Shown here piece by piece: positions 20,930 to 31,190 of a stretch of DNA of 64,000 nt (position 1 is its first letter; every line of letters begins with the position of its first letter). Origin of the DNA: Ceratothoa steindachneri (Eukaryota; Arthropoda; Malacostraca; Isopoda; Cymothoidae); contig OZ018321.1 in assembly GCA_963969495.1 (NCBI GenBank), positions 65,547,035 to 65,611,034 on the forward strand. The letters run 5' to 3'. The notes beneath the pieces were generated by a model that saw only the letters and a program-made list of their open reading frames with translations, ran no database searches and had not been told where the DNA came from. The position numbers and the translations under genes are program-made.

Positions 20930-22925
20930 AGTAAGTTTTTGGAATACAGACCGAAGACTTAGGGGACTGCCCACCAAAGCCAGAAAAAAAAATAAAAGAT
21001 GGAGAGGAAATCATTGATGATCCAGAGTCTCTCGAAAGCAGATTCAGGACACACTGGAAAAAGATTTTTGCTATTCATCCCAAGGAGAACGACGACTTTG
21101 ACCAGAACTTCGAAGACTAACTGCTTGAGGAACTCGGCACAATGATTCATAGAACCCACCCTCACCCGAAAGTATCTCAGGATAGAGAGATGGTTGGCCA
21201 AGGTTGCCCAATAACCTTTGAAGAGACCATGAAGACCATAAGGTCCTTCAAGCAAAGGGCACCAGGCTGGTCTAGGATCACGAAAAGCAACCTCGTGAAT
21301 GCCCCGAGGCAAATCATTCAGTAGCTGGTAAACACCATGATCATGCCGCCCTCAATGTAGGCTACTTTCCGGACGGGTACAAGATAGCTAAAATTATTTT
21401 CATCCCGAAAGGAAATAAGCCCCCGGATCAGCTGGCAAACTATCACCCGATCTCTCTTCTGGACATGCTCGGCAAGATCTTTGAAAAGATCATAGAAAAT
21501 AGGCTAGAAGCTCAACTGAGCGAGTTAAGAGCGCACAACCCCCAACAACATGGGTTCCGCCCAAAAAGGGGAACTAATACAGCCCTAGCGCCCCTGACAG
21601 GAAAAAATAGCCTATTGCTGTGCGAATAGGTTCTATGTAGACATTGTGTTGAGGGACGTGCAGAAGGCCCCCGATAAAGTCTGGCTGGAAGGACTACAAT
21701 ACAAGATCCTTAACCTCCAGATAAACCCGATTCTAGAAATGATCCTTTGTGACTTTGCCATGGACAGAAAGGCATGTCTCATGATAGAAGGACACAGAGG
21801 ACCCGAATTCGAACTGAAGGCGGGTGTTCCACAGGGAAGTTGCCTGAGCCCTTTGCTTTACTTGGTCTTTACCATCGACCTCCCAACACTGGTGCACAGG
21901 GACACGATGTATCTGCAATTCGCAGATGACATTACCCAGATCGTCCTGTGCCTGGTGAAGAAGGCAAGGGATCAAGCAGCGCGAACTATAGCGGAAATCG
22001 ACAACATAAACCAGTACGAGAGACGCTGGAAGATTAGAACTACTAGGGACAAGTTCAATATCGTTCCAATAAGCCGCACGTTGACATACCCCATAATCAT
22101 CTGAGGGAGGAGATACGGCTACTCCACCGAAGGCACTGTCCCGGGCCTAAAGTTCTCCAACCACGGATACTCGAGACACTACACGGAGAGGCGGAACCTC
22201 GCAAGGAGATAAATCTCCAAGCTATACATGTTTAGAAACCTTAGCTCGGCAAATATTAGGAAGATACACCTGATGTACGTCCGGGCTAAGCTCATCTATC
22301 CCGCAGTAGTGACTCAAGCGGCAAACAAGACCTCAATGACGAAAATGCAGCGAATCCAGAACTCCGCATCCCTACTGATCAACAAGGTCAGAAGGCGGGA
22401 CCAACGCCGTCAGAGGGTACTCCACACAAGGAAGAAACTGGACCCCATCAACATCTTCACCCAGAAATTGGGAAGAAGGGTCTGGTTAACTCTTAAAAAT
22501 GATGTCATTCCGGAATTAAAGGGAACAGGTGGCAGGCTTAACATTCCTGCATGACTGCGTGAGAAAGTCACACGTCGTACCCATATCCAAGTACCAAACA
22601 CCGTACACAAGAAATCATTACATCTATATACACATAACAGGTACCCATGAAACAACACAGTCTAAACGAAACAAATACAGAGTATCCATAAAACCAAACA
22701 TGATAATAACACAGGTAAATTGCCCAGCCAAAAGCTTTAAAAGGCTTGAATCCTCAAAAATTTAACTAAAAATAAGTAAAACAACAATAGAAACACGAAC
22801 AATAAGAAGAACACGCCAGCTACACGAAAATAAACCAATACATACTAGACACTACATACAATAAATAAGTAAAGGAAAATACCAAAAGTAAAAAGACTAC
22901 GATGCCCTCCTACTAGGGCAACACC
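20930..22925 (+). pseudogene. LINE-B: ORF2 RT domain and 3' end, same family as the LINE at 60-64 kb
   Basis: 5'-truncated copy of the three-knuckle LINE family. Blocks collinear with the intact ORF2 at 60146-62905: FRTHWKKIFAIHPKEN, FKQRAPGWSRITKSNLVNAP (21142-21324), AKIIFIPKGNKPPDQLANY, then RT motif A as RDVQKAPDKVW (Phe to Pro), GVPQGSCLSPLLYLVFTIDL, QFADD at about 21916 (catalytic aspartates kept), and the C-terminal region MFRNLSSANIRKIHLMYVRA with IQNSASLLINKVRR. Stops near 21118, 21323 and 22104 and several frameshifts. There is no RNase H, as expected of Jockey-like LINEs. A 3' UTR of about 370 bp ends with a hairpin. Confidence 0.9.
22901..22921 (+). other. 3'-UTR hairpin of LINE-B
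   Basis: GATGCCCTCCTACTAGGGCAA, a 5-bp stem (GCCCT/AGGGC) with a 7-nt loop. The related LINE at 59-64 kb has GATGCCCTAACACCAGGGCAA in its own 3' UTR. Confidence 0.7.
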
Positions 22926-22929
22926 CCCC

Positions 22930-23077
22930 CTCCCCACTTTAAAATTTTCACTCACTTTTATCTACTACTATCCCAATTTTTCTAAGAGTGAATATACCAT
23001 CATCATTCTATTCCTTGAAAATGAACTTGCACATATAGTTCAAAAATGCTTGGATTCATCTTTTCATTGTTTGTGGG

Positions 23078-23080
<3 letters not shown>
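22930..23080 (+). repeat. PLE 3' tail (PLE-3)
   Basis: TATTCCTTGAAAATGAACTT, ATATAGTTC, ATGCTTGGATTCATCTTTTC and TGTGGGTTAAT match 39440-39525, the tail of the PLE at 38.8 kb. It ends directly in a (TA)n array. Confidence 0.85.

Positions 23081-23132
<52 letters not shown>
23081..23132. repeat. (TA)n microsatellite
   Basis: About 26 TA units between the PLE-3 tail and the left end of a Tc1-like transposon. Confidence 0.97.
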
Positions 23133-23135
<3 letters not shown>

Positions 23136-24396
23136 AGGGCTATGCAAAATAATGAAAACACTATGTAATTTCCGGGAACTTTATTTTAATAAAGGGTAGG
23201 AACACCTTTGGCAATAATTACAGATTGAATTCTGTGAGGGATCGACTCGTACAAAGTTTGAATTGTTTTCCGGGGAATTTTTATCCATTCATCAGCTAAA
23301 GCAGTCTCACATTCTTTCAATGGTGATGGGGGGGGGATATCAAATTCAACTTGTTTTTCTAAAGTGAACCATAAATGTTCAATGATGTTGAGATCTGAGG
23401 ACTGTGGTGGCCAGATAAGGTGTTCTCTTTCACTGGACTGTTGCTCGTTCCATTCAGATACAAAGCTTAGCAGTATGAATAGGAGTATTATCATCCTGAA
23501 AAATGGCATTTCCATCCGGAAACAATTACTGAACCATAGGATGGATGATCAGCTAAAATACTTATATAGTCCTGACTGTTGATTCTACCATGAAGGGAAT
23601 CTATTGGGCTGGCGGATTCCCAAGATAGCGCCCCCCCCCCGCCAGATCACCACAGGGTCTCCTCCATGTTTAACAGTTGGGAGCAGCAGTCTAGATCAAA
23701 TACATCTTTTGGCTTTCTCAAACGTATACACAGCCTGAGGCGGGAAATAAGGTAAAGGAGAAAATGACCCTTCTCTACTGCTCTTCTGTCCAAATCCGAT
23801 GGTTTTCTCTCCACTCTAAACGCTTTCGAACGTATGTTTCTGAGAGTAGTGGTTATCGGATTGTAGCCCTCCCGTGGAATCCGGCTTTATGTAACTCTCG
23901 GCGAATAGTTTTAGGTGAGAGTGGATTCCGGACGTGATCATTAAGTTCTGCAGTAATTCTGGTAGCTGTAGTTTTATGTTCATTTGTAACAATCTATGTA
24001 AGAGTCCTATGGTCCCTATCAGACAGTTTTGTTTTCCTTCCTAAGTTTTGCTTTGAAGAAAACGTTTTTTCCTTTACTTTCATACGCTGTGATTACTTTT
24101 GCGACTGTGCCTCTCTATTCGCCAACCAGTTTAGCCATTTTAGCGATTGTAGCACCTGTCATCCGAGCTTCGACAATCTGACCTCTTTGGAAATCTATCT
24201 GATTTTAATAAGTTTTAATAAACTTATTTGGATAATATCTGCAAAAAACAACAAAAATATTAGCACAAGATGATTCACTTCTATTATCAATCGACAAACA
24301 TAAACATAGACAAGGTTTAGACAGTTCAATCAATCTTCCAAACTATACTATTATAATATATAATACTGGGTGTTTTCGTTTTTTTTGTCCACCCTA

Positions 24397-24397
<1 letters not shown>
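23133..24397 (-). mobile_element. Tc1-like DNA transposon inside a (TA)n array
   Basis: About 1.26 kb. Terminal inverted repeats: AGGGCTATGCAAAATAATGA at 23136 and, on the other strand from 24395, AGGGTGGACAAAAAAAACGA, both continuing into AAACAC (18 of 26 positions identical). Both sides are (TA)n (23081-23132 and 24398-24459), consistent with the obligate TA target of Tc1/mariner. One transposase gene on the minus strand, decayed. Confidence 0.9.
23186..24240 (-). pseudogene. Tc1-like transposase
   Basis: A DDE transposase that cuts and pastes the element. The N-terminal helix-turn-helix part is seen from about 24200 as RGQIVEARMTGATIAKMAKL followed by a TAG. Middle blocks include SPKTIRRELHKAGF near 23900. 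The C-terminus is in the frame 23186-23515: SDLNIIEHLWFTLEKQVEFD, carrying the catalytic Glu, then ALADEWIKIP and SIPHRIQSVIIAKGVPT, the canonical Tc1 ending. Several stops and frameshifts; the family length of about 340 residues is roughly accounted for. Confidence 0.9.

Positions 24398-24459
<62 letters not shown>
24398..24459. repeat. (TA)n microsatellite
   Basis: About 31 TA units between the Tc1 right end and the 3' end of a minus-strand PLE. With 23081-23132 it was probably one array before the Tc1 insertion. Confidence 0.97.
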
Positions 24460-24462
<3 letters not shown>

Positions 24463-24995
24463 GTGTGTATGTCTTTGTGTGAGAGAGAGGGAGGCCTTTG
24501 GCGACGAATATGATGAGGGATGGAGAATGAGTCGGCTCCAATTTTAATTCGAAGGAAAGTTTTATTACAACGTTTCGCTATAGACCAACTTCATCAGGGA
24601 AGAGCGATGTGGGCTACCAGTTTGAGGGCCAGGAGAACGCTTTTCTGGGCTAAACCCAAAGCTATATTCAGGCATTTTCTGGACTCAATGAATGCAGCCT
24701 CTCTCACCCACCTCCTCCCGGCCTCTTTGTTGGCGGCTACCACCCTTAATGCCCCGAAATCGATATGTTGCTCTGCTTGACTTAGATTCTGTCTGAAAGC
24801 GTTGGGAAATCTCCGCGCTGCGAAGTCGAGTTCGTGCTCCCTAAGTCTCGTTTCCATGCCCCTGTGAGTCTCACCATAGTAGGGTGTTTTACATACCAGG
24901 CAATAGATCTCATATACTAGGCACTTGTCCTTTGTTACTCGGTCTCTCTTAGTTTTAACTAGGTATGCGATCTTCTTTCCTGCAGCTGGTACCAA
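24460..24995 (-). pseudogene. PLE-4: GIY-YIG endonuclease domain and 3' tail
   Basis: The frame 24594-24995 is open: AYLVKTKRDRVTKDKC, then VYEIYCLVCKTPYYGETHRG with METRLREHELDFA. This is the GIY-YIG core of a PLE (VYxI.C..C...YxGET...RL.EH) with its CxxC zinc motif, followed by AAFIESRKC with the conserved Glu. RT is absent: the copy is 5'-truncated. The stop is followed by an untranslated tail containing a hammerhead-like core (24572-24597) and then CACACACA(TA)n. The endonuclease frame has no internal stop, so this fragment is relatively young. Confidence 0.88.
24572..24597 (-). other. Hammerhead-ribozyme-like core in the PLE-4 tail
   Basis: On the minus strand: CTGATGA, then a 14-nt segment able to form a weak stem (G-C, U-G, U-A, G-U), then GAAAC. 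CUGANGA ... GAAA is the invariant hammerhead core, and PLEs are known to carry hammerhead motifs in their terminal repeats. One extra base lies between core and stem; helices I and III were not established. Confidence 0.5.
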
Positions 24996-25289
24996 ATGTG
25001 AAACATAGTGAGTGTTCGCTAGGCTGCGCTACCAAGAAGCTTGATGGTACATCGTGACTTGCGGGTCCTCATATAACGTGAATTAACTGCCAATTCATAG
25101 AATATTACTCCGAGAGTCAGCCCTTAAAGTATGAATAGGAGAGCGCTATTCCAAGTAACTCTACTAACCTTTAACCAACTGCCAATTCAGATCCACGAGA
25201 AATAAAGGAGCGCATACTACAGAGCCCATTGTGCTAAATATAAACACGAACTAGAAAGATATGTACCAAATGGACTTAATTAAGCAACA
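24996..25289. other. Unassigned
   Basis: No gene or repeat recognised. Confidence 0.3.
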
Positions 25290-25745
25290 TTTGAAGAGAG
25301 TAACTTGTAACTAGAGAGAATGACATACAAACAGCAGCCAACAAAGCAGTCTCCTGAATCTATTATAAAAAAAAATCAAGCCTTTTATATGGACTCCTAA
25401 AAATAGGGAAACAAAAATATATAAAAAATGAGATATATAAATCAGAGAATGAAAGAGAATTTTTAAGAAAGATACCTGATAAGCAATAGGAATACTGTGA
25501 CACAGCCGTTCAAAATATCGAGAACAAACTAACGCCCAAAGAATTTTTGAAGAAGATAAACAAATGGGAAACACTAGATGCAAAGAGAAAACCAAAAATA
25601 AAGACAGACATGGAAATATAATTGAAGATGAAAACGAGATCGAAAGATTATTCGACTTTGAAAATCAGATAATCGAATTATTAAACCAACAAATCGTTCG
25701 AACTTTCCACCGAGGAGAAGGTGGTTATCTCAGTGGGCAGCGGTC
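25290..25745 (+). pseudogene. LINE fragment (region between endonuclease and RT)
   Basis: Plus-strand blocks NKLTPKEFLKKINKW, DRHGNIIEDENEIERLF, DFENQIIELLNQQIVRTFHR (25564-25745) align with the stretch just before the RT of the intact ORF2 at 60-63 kb (ELSPAKFWRQVRNLKG, EFEGQLIEQLNQEIHRTH). A related but different subfamily. Interrupted by a frameshift near 25560 and cut at about 25745 where the dispersed repeat begins. Confidence 0.7.
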
Positions 25746-26348
25746 GAGGAAATGACATTTGAATGGAAAAGTGATCGATCTATAACTTGGAGGTCATAGA
25801 CTACCTCTTAGACAATATCAGGGTTTGCATCCAGAGAACACAAGGATATATCAAGAGAGGAAAATGAAGCGGTTCTCGGGTAGTGATACGTAAAGTTTGC
25901 AAATTTAGGGCACATATCTCCAGCTCGGAGATCGATTAGATAGGCAAGGACCTGAGCCCTGAGATTGATCGAATAGTTTGCACAGAGGGGGTGTCTACCC
26001 TTTAATTCCCCATACAGTATAAAGAGCCTCGACAACCCTGCCACGATGCAGCGTAAGTCTCACGTGTCAAAGTCGGCTGGCGGTGATATGTACGCAGAAC
26101 ATAAGAGTATATCTCCTATCTAGCTGCAGGTGCACTGCTACTGCCTGAAAACATAATTAAAAAAAAAGAAGAACGCTGACATCCTTCCGGGTGTAAATGG
26201 CGCATAAGAAGTCTTGGCATAACAAGTCTCAGGCAGCGCTGGGCGTGCCGGAACCCAGTCTATAGCTTAAGTATAGGATAGATAATCAGTAGCCTGAACG
26301 GCTACTGAGATACACACCGCATTGTTTCGAAGCATCTGGGGGAGGCTC

Positions 26349-26843
26349 TCAGTAATTGTCACACTTAGAGATACATAATAGAGCATTTTCGTACACAGCC
26401 TTGAGTAACTTACACAAACTTTGCTCGACTTTGCATGCAAAACTATATAAGGGATTCGTATAGTGAAAGCGGTGGAAGTAGTAGCACTTCCACAAGAGTG
26501 GGATGAATTCTTCTACGCAGTAGCGATACAAACCGGCACGTACTGACTCAGGGAGTGTAGGGTTGCGTCACGTGGCCCCTCTCTGTTTTCTCATTACACT
26601 CTCGAGCTTCTCCTTCCAATAATTCGCCAGCTCTAAAGTGATGAATTCTATGGAATATTCCACGAGTTTCCTTGGACACACCACCCCTTTCATAAAGTTT
26701 ATCTTAGAGTGCAAAGTCAAAACTAACAGCGTGCCATTAATAGACCGAAGGAGAATAATCATGGCCGTTTCTCCGGGAACTGACACATTCGCCAGAAGGC
26801 TTCCTTTCGACAAACGGCTAAGCTTCGGCTCTTTACCAATCAA
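26349..26843 (-). pseudogene. Open frame with one in-frame TGA inside DR copy 1, function unknown
   Basis: Minus frame of about 164 codons interrupted by a single TGA near 26565. First part MIGKEPKLSRLSKGSLLANV ... LVEYSIEFITLELANYW; second part NPTLPESVRAGLYRYCVEEF ... FACKVEQSLCKLLKAVY. The same frame begins similarly in DR copy 2 (near 34500 minus: LIGRETKVTRISD), there heavily decayed. Amphipathic, no signal peptide, no motif I recognise. Shared coding potential between copies suggests a gene of the repeat itself. Confidence 0.45.
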
Positions 26844-27152
26844 TCTAACTACTGATGCATCAGGTTGCCCTAGGCTAACATGCTCTCATCAGTGGAACGA
26901 ATAAGCGGAAAGCGTTTGAATACATCGGACTTGAAAACGCCAGCATATATTCTCTGAATGAGTGGCCCAGACAGAATCAAGACTGCTCAGCTCTCTTGCT
27001 ATTTTGATGTTTGTCTGTCGGAAGAGCCGATCTTGGCCTGATAGCTCGCTGAAATGTCAGCGGATGCGTCCGACCCTGGATCCTCCACGGGGAGAGTAGA
27101 TCATTTATTATTCTTTATTTTCCTGTTCCTTTTCATCTAAAAGAGAAGTGTA

Positions 27153-27719
27153 GTGAATGAACTCGCTTTTGTCTACTGCCGGAAGGTGACCCTAGATCGA
27201 ATGGAGAGGCATCACCAAGATCCTTCTCAGAAATGGAATATCTTGGCTCTCAAAGGGGATTCAACTGGGAAAGGAGGCCCCTCTTCTCCTCAGGGGCACA
27301 AGTCGTCTGAAGCAAAGCTTGAACAAGGGCCGAGTTCCGTTTCAGTGTTTAGCACCGAACCCCAGTACGACCTGTGGAAGATCATGCCGCATAGGGCTGG
27401 GTCAGCTCAGGAACCATGTCCCACTCTGGAGGTAGTCACCATGTGGCCGTTACCCCAAGGTATCAAGGATCCCAAACGGTATATACAGGACTGCATGAAT
27501 GTAAGGGGCACAGACCGGAGGGCCAAGCTATCCATTGGCCCCCTAAGGTGGTTGGAACGTTCTAGCCAGTCCAACCGAAGCGTTAAATTTTTGGCCGGCT
27601 GCTTTCTTTCTTTGCATTCCCCTACAAAAGTAAAGGAGGAAATGACGCGGGTAGAAAAATGGACTCGCCCGATGCGTCCTCCAGAGAAGGAGCTGATGAG
27701 AAATCCATCGCCACCTTAG
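27153..27719 (+). other. 189-codon open frame in DR copy 1, function unknown
   Basis: A plus frame without stops, rich in Ser/Pro/Lys/Gly; a GKGG(P/S)S motif and a VFxT pattern are also found in the equivalent frame of DR copy 2 (34883-35161). No domain recognised. Could be chance openness of a moderately GC-rich stretch. Confidence 0.3.
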
Positions 27720-28599
27720 GCCTAGGAAAGGAGTAAGCCTTATCTTTGGTAGATGAGGGACGGGGGCATCACTGAGAAGGTACAGAGGCTCCTCATGTTA
27801 ATAGGGAGAGCGGCCTGAGCGCTCCTACATAGACTTCAATGGGGAAACCTCTCTGCTGTATGGCGATTTTTCTCGTCCTTTACCACATCTATGGAGAGCG
27901 TGCCAGCTTACGGGTAGATCTCCATGCGCTTTCACACTATTGCCTTCTGTTTACACCATATTAGTAAAAAAAAGAAAAAGGAGCTCATGGAAAGTTGATA
28001 CTATGATCTCCAAAGGACTCGGCTGGTTAAGAGAACGTTTCCATAGTATCAGAAATTCCAGAATGTGATCATTTACACATATATAATCGGTCCCGGTCCA
28101 GTGTTGATGGTCTTTCCCAACCCGGCCCGCCATTCAGGCAATATTATCTGTCCTGGAGCTTTAATCATAGATGATGATGCCGGTGTAACTATCTTATATG
28201 TGTACTGGAAGAAGGTGAGCAGAGTCGACTTCCCAACACACCCCGTACCTAATACTTGCTCTAGCCCGCAGGCTTTTGGCCCTCGCAGCAGCCGGCAACC
28301 TCACAGTATACACTTCCTTTTGACCTAAGCTCATAAGAGGACGAAAGTGCGCGGGGCAACCTCTGTGAAGAGCAAGTTTAAAAAGTGGTAACAGGGTATG
28401 AAATATATACTCGTAGAGATAGGCGGATCGATCCACGAGTATGGTGGCTGATGACCGATTACTATCATGCCCAGAAGCTAGGTGATCTGAGAATGATATG
28501 CAGTCCAAGTCACGATGGCTACCGGAGCCAACTCCATACCGAGGGAAACAATCCTCCTCGTACAAAGTGCGTGTAGATAACGTTAAAGGGGATAGATGG

Positions 28600-28795
28600 A
28601 ATGATAATAATTAATAATATATAGTATTAAATAATGATAAATAATATTATTGAATACTAATAAATAATAATAACTGATACCAATACTAATTAATACTAAT
28701 CCTAATAAATTATTACACTACATAATAATAGTAATAAAAATAAATAATAATAATAAAATGATAATAACGACTAGTAATAATAATTCTAAAAAGGC
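28600..28795. repeat. (AAT)n / ATA-rich degenerate microsatellite
   Basis: Runs of AATAAT, TAATAATAA and CTAATAAAT. The same position in DR copy 3 (45765-45930) holds a similar stretch; copy 2 lacks it. Confidence 0.85.
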
Positions 28796-28879
28796 TGAGT
28801 CCCCACTCAGCAACCAACAACTTTTCGGACCCCATCAGAGAGTTCACATCAATAATGGAAAAATAGATTTTCTGTTTTA

Positions 28880-29110
28880 GACGACTGACAGGATAAGAAA
28901 ATTGAGATTCACTTGGTGGGAGACTCCATCGGCAGGCAAGAACTGGAAGAATTTTGTGGAGGAGATACTGCTACTCAGGTGGAAGAGTCGCAAACCTGAT
29001 AGATCTGCTCGATGATTCCACAAGTGGATCCACACAGGAGACTGCTTCTGTGATCCACATCTTGACTAACAATATTTCTTCTACCAAGATCTGAAGACCT
29101 TCTGGCGAAG
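28880..29110 (+). pseudogene. CR1-like LINE ORF1 remnant with SGNH-hydrolase (esterase-like) motifs
   Basis: CR1-type LINEs can carry an esterase-like SGNH domain in ORF1. Here KKIEIHLVGDSIGRQELEEF shows a GDS(I) nucleophile block at about 28915-28930; after a frameshift GGRVANLIDLLDDSTSG and VIHILTNNISSTK correspond to the later block (usual GTNN, here LTNN). Two tandem stops and a frameshift make it inactive. The remnant joins, without any endonuclease domain, to the region preceding RT. Confidence 0.65.
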
Positions 29111-31190
29111 TAGCGGCAGCTTCAAACACAGTCTCAAATCTAACTTTAACAAAGCAAATTTTAAAGACTTAGAGCATTTGTTGAAGAACGCCCTTAGTTC
29201 TATTACTAATAATAACAACAACACCGTCACTACAATGTGGAATGATTTCATAACAAAATTTAGAAATGCTGACTAAATATACGTCCCAAGACATCATAAG
29301 CAAATATCTACGGTAAAACCAAAGTGCTGAAACATGAGATCAAGGATCTAATCAAAGGGAGAAATCAGGCATATAAACGTTATAGAGATACTTGCGGAGC
29401 ACGTCCAGACGAATACATAGAACTAAGACGCGGTGTAAAAAAGAAATAGAAAAGAAAATTCAAAGATGTTCTACCAGTATATAAACAACATAAACGCAGC
29501 AAAGGACTCAATTGGCCCACTTAAAAACAAAACAAAATGGAGACTTAATATATGACTCAAGTGCTATTGCTGAGATTTTAAACGATATTTATGCGTCAGT
29601 TATTACAACGGAAAACATCGACACAATTCCAGACATTGATGAACCAATAGTTATCGAAGAAGAATCATTGATGACTAATATTCAAGTAACAGAAGAAGAC
29701 GTAATAAAAAATATCGAAAATTTAAGGCTAAGCAAATCGCCAGGTCCGGAATTGATCCATCCTCGCCACCTGGAAGAGTTGAAAGAAATGATAACTAAGC
29801 CACTCACCACTATATTCAACAAATCACTCAAAGAAGGTGTCTTTCCAGAAGACTTTAAAAGTGCAAACATTACTCTGATCTTTAAAATGGGTGACCGACA
29901 AAGCTCAAGCAACTACAGGCAAATAAGCCTGAGATCTCTAATCGGAAAATTGCTCGAATCTATTATAAAAGAGAAAATAGTCGAATATTTAGACAAATTG
30001 GGTATCATCCGCAAATCACAGCATGGTTTTACGAAAAACAAATCATGTTTAACAAATCCGTTAGAATTTTTTTCAAACCATCATCGAAGAGTATGACGCG
30101 AATAGAGCAGCAGATGTAATCTACTTAATTTTCAAAAAGCTTTCAATACGGTCCCTCACAAGCGTCTATTTAAAAAGTGGTTCGCTCCTGGAATCGGTGG
30201 AAATGTATTGAAGTTGATCGAAGACTGGCTCAACGGAAGGAAACAACATACATTCATAAATGGCCACCAACCAAGATGGCGAGACGTAACAAGCTGAGTG
30301 TCCCAGGGGTCCGTAATGGGTCAAATGCTTTTTATAATATATATAAACGACCTAGAAGAAAGCATAGCGAGCCTATTCTCAAAATTTGCTGACGATACAA
30401 AGCTGATGGTAAATAAATAACACTTCCCGATCAACATAAAATCCAGAGACTTAAAAAGCATTGTGGGATGGTTAGAAAATTGGCAGATGAAACCCAACAT
30501 TGATAAAAGCAAGGTACTACACATTGGAGCAAAAAACGAATAAGTTAACTATACAATAAAAGGTCTGACACTGAAAAAGGTATCAGACTAAATAAACCTT
30601 GGTGTTATAGTCTGCAATGATTTGAAAGTTAAAAGACAGTGCCCGAAGGAATACAAGAAAGCAAACAGAGTGCTCTGTTTCACATATAAAAATTTTGCCT
30701 ACAAATCGGAAAATATAGTAATTCCCCTGTACAAATCTTCGGTTCGACCTAATTTTGAGTACGCAGTTCAGTTTTGGAATCCATACTTGTGGAAAGATAT
30801 AGAAATCTTGGAGAGAGTGCAACATCATGCTACAAAAATGATACCTAGACTAGGTCAAAAGTCCTACGAAGAAAGACTTAAAACACTCAACCTGCAATCA
30901 CTTGAGACGAAAAAGTTAAGAGGAGAACTCATACAAGTCTTTAAGATCCTAAACAAATTTAAATAAGGAAAAATTGAAAACTTTTTCGAGTTGGACGCTT
31001 CCTAAAGAACCCGAAGCCAGGCATACAAACTTAAGAAACGAAGATTTCAAAAAATATAGCAAATTATATTTTTTCAAACAAGATGGTTTCCTTGTAGAAC
31101 GAGTTTCCGGAGATCGTTGTTAAATCAACAACCATAAACATATTTAAGAACGGCTTAGATGCACACTTTAAGTGCATTGGCATGGTTTGA
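29111..31190 (+). pseudogene. CR1/L2-like LINE ORF2: RT domain without endonuclease
   Basis: Plus-strand RT. The pre-RT linker reads NFNKANFKDLEHLLKNA and MWNDFITKF. The open part 29512-30096 has GDLIYDSSAIAEILNDIYAS, RLSKSPGPELIHPRHLEELK, PEDFKSANITLIFKMGDRQ, NYRQISLRSLIGKLLESI and KSQHGFTKNKSCLTNPLEFF. Then QKAFNTVPHKRLF, VSQGSVMGQMLFIIYINDLE and KFADDTKL (about 30380, catalytic aspartates intact). The C-terminal part reads VIPLYKSSVRPNFEYAVQFW and NKSYEERLKTLNLQSLE. At least six frameshifts/stops; the end is near 31160 (FKNGLDAHFKCIG). Endonuclease missing. Confidence 0.88.

Larger units (their letters stand above)
25746..28860. repeat. Dispersed repeat DR, copy 1 (unidentified, about 3 kb)
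   Basis: Collinear with 33421-36480 in the same orientation at many points: TTGAATGGAAAA, GAAAATGAAGCGGTTCTC, ACATCCTTCCGGGTGTAAA, GATCTTGGCCTG, GGAATGTGATCATTTA, CAACACACCCCGT, GAAAGTGCGC, CCAACAACTT. The end part also recurs at 45235-45980. Contains a (AAT)n-like stretch at 28600-28790. The right end is interrupted near 28860 where a CR1-like LINE begins. Two suggestive frames lie inside (26349-26843 minus, 27153-27719 plus). Could be a decayed LTR or large DNA element; no diagnostic domain found. Confidence 0.75.

Noticed and set aside
26349..28133. Endogenous large DNA virus as the source of the dispersed repeat
   Set aside because: No hallmark viral gene can be recognised; multi-copy repeat behaviour fits a transposable element better.
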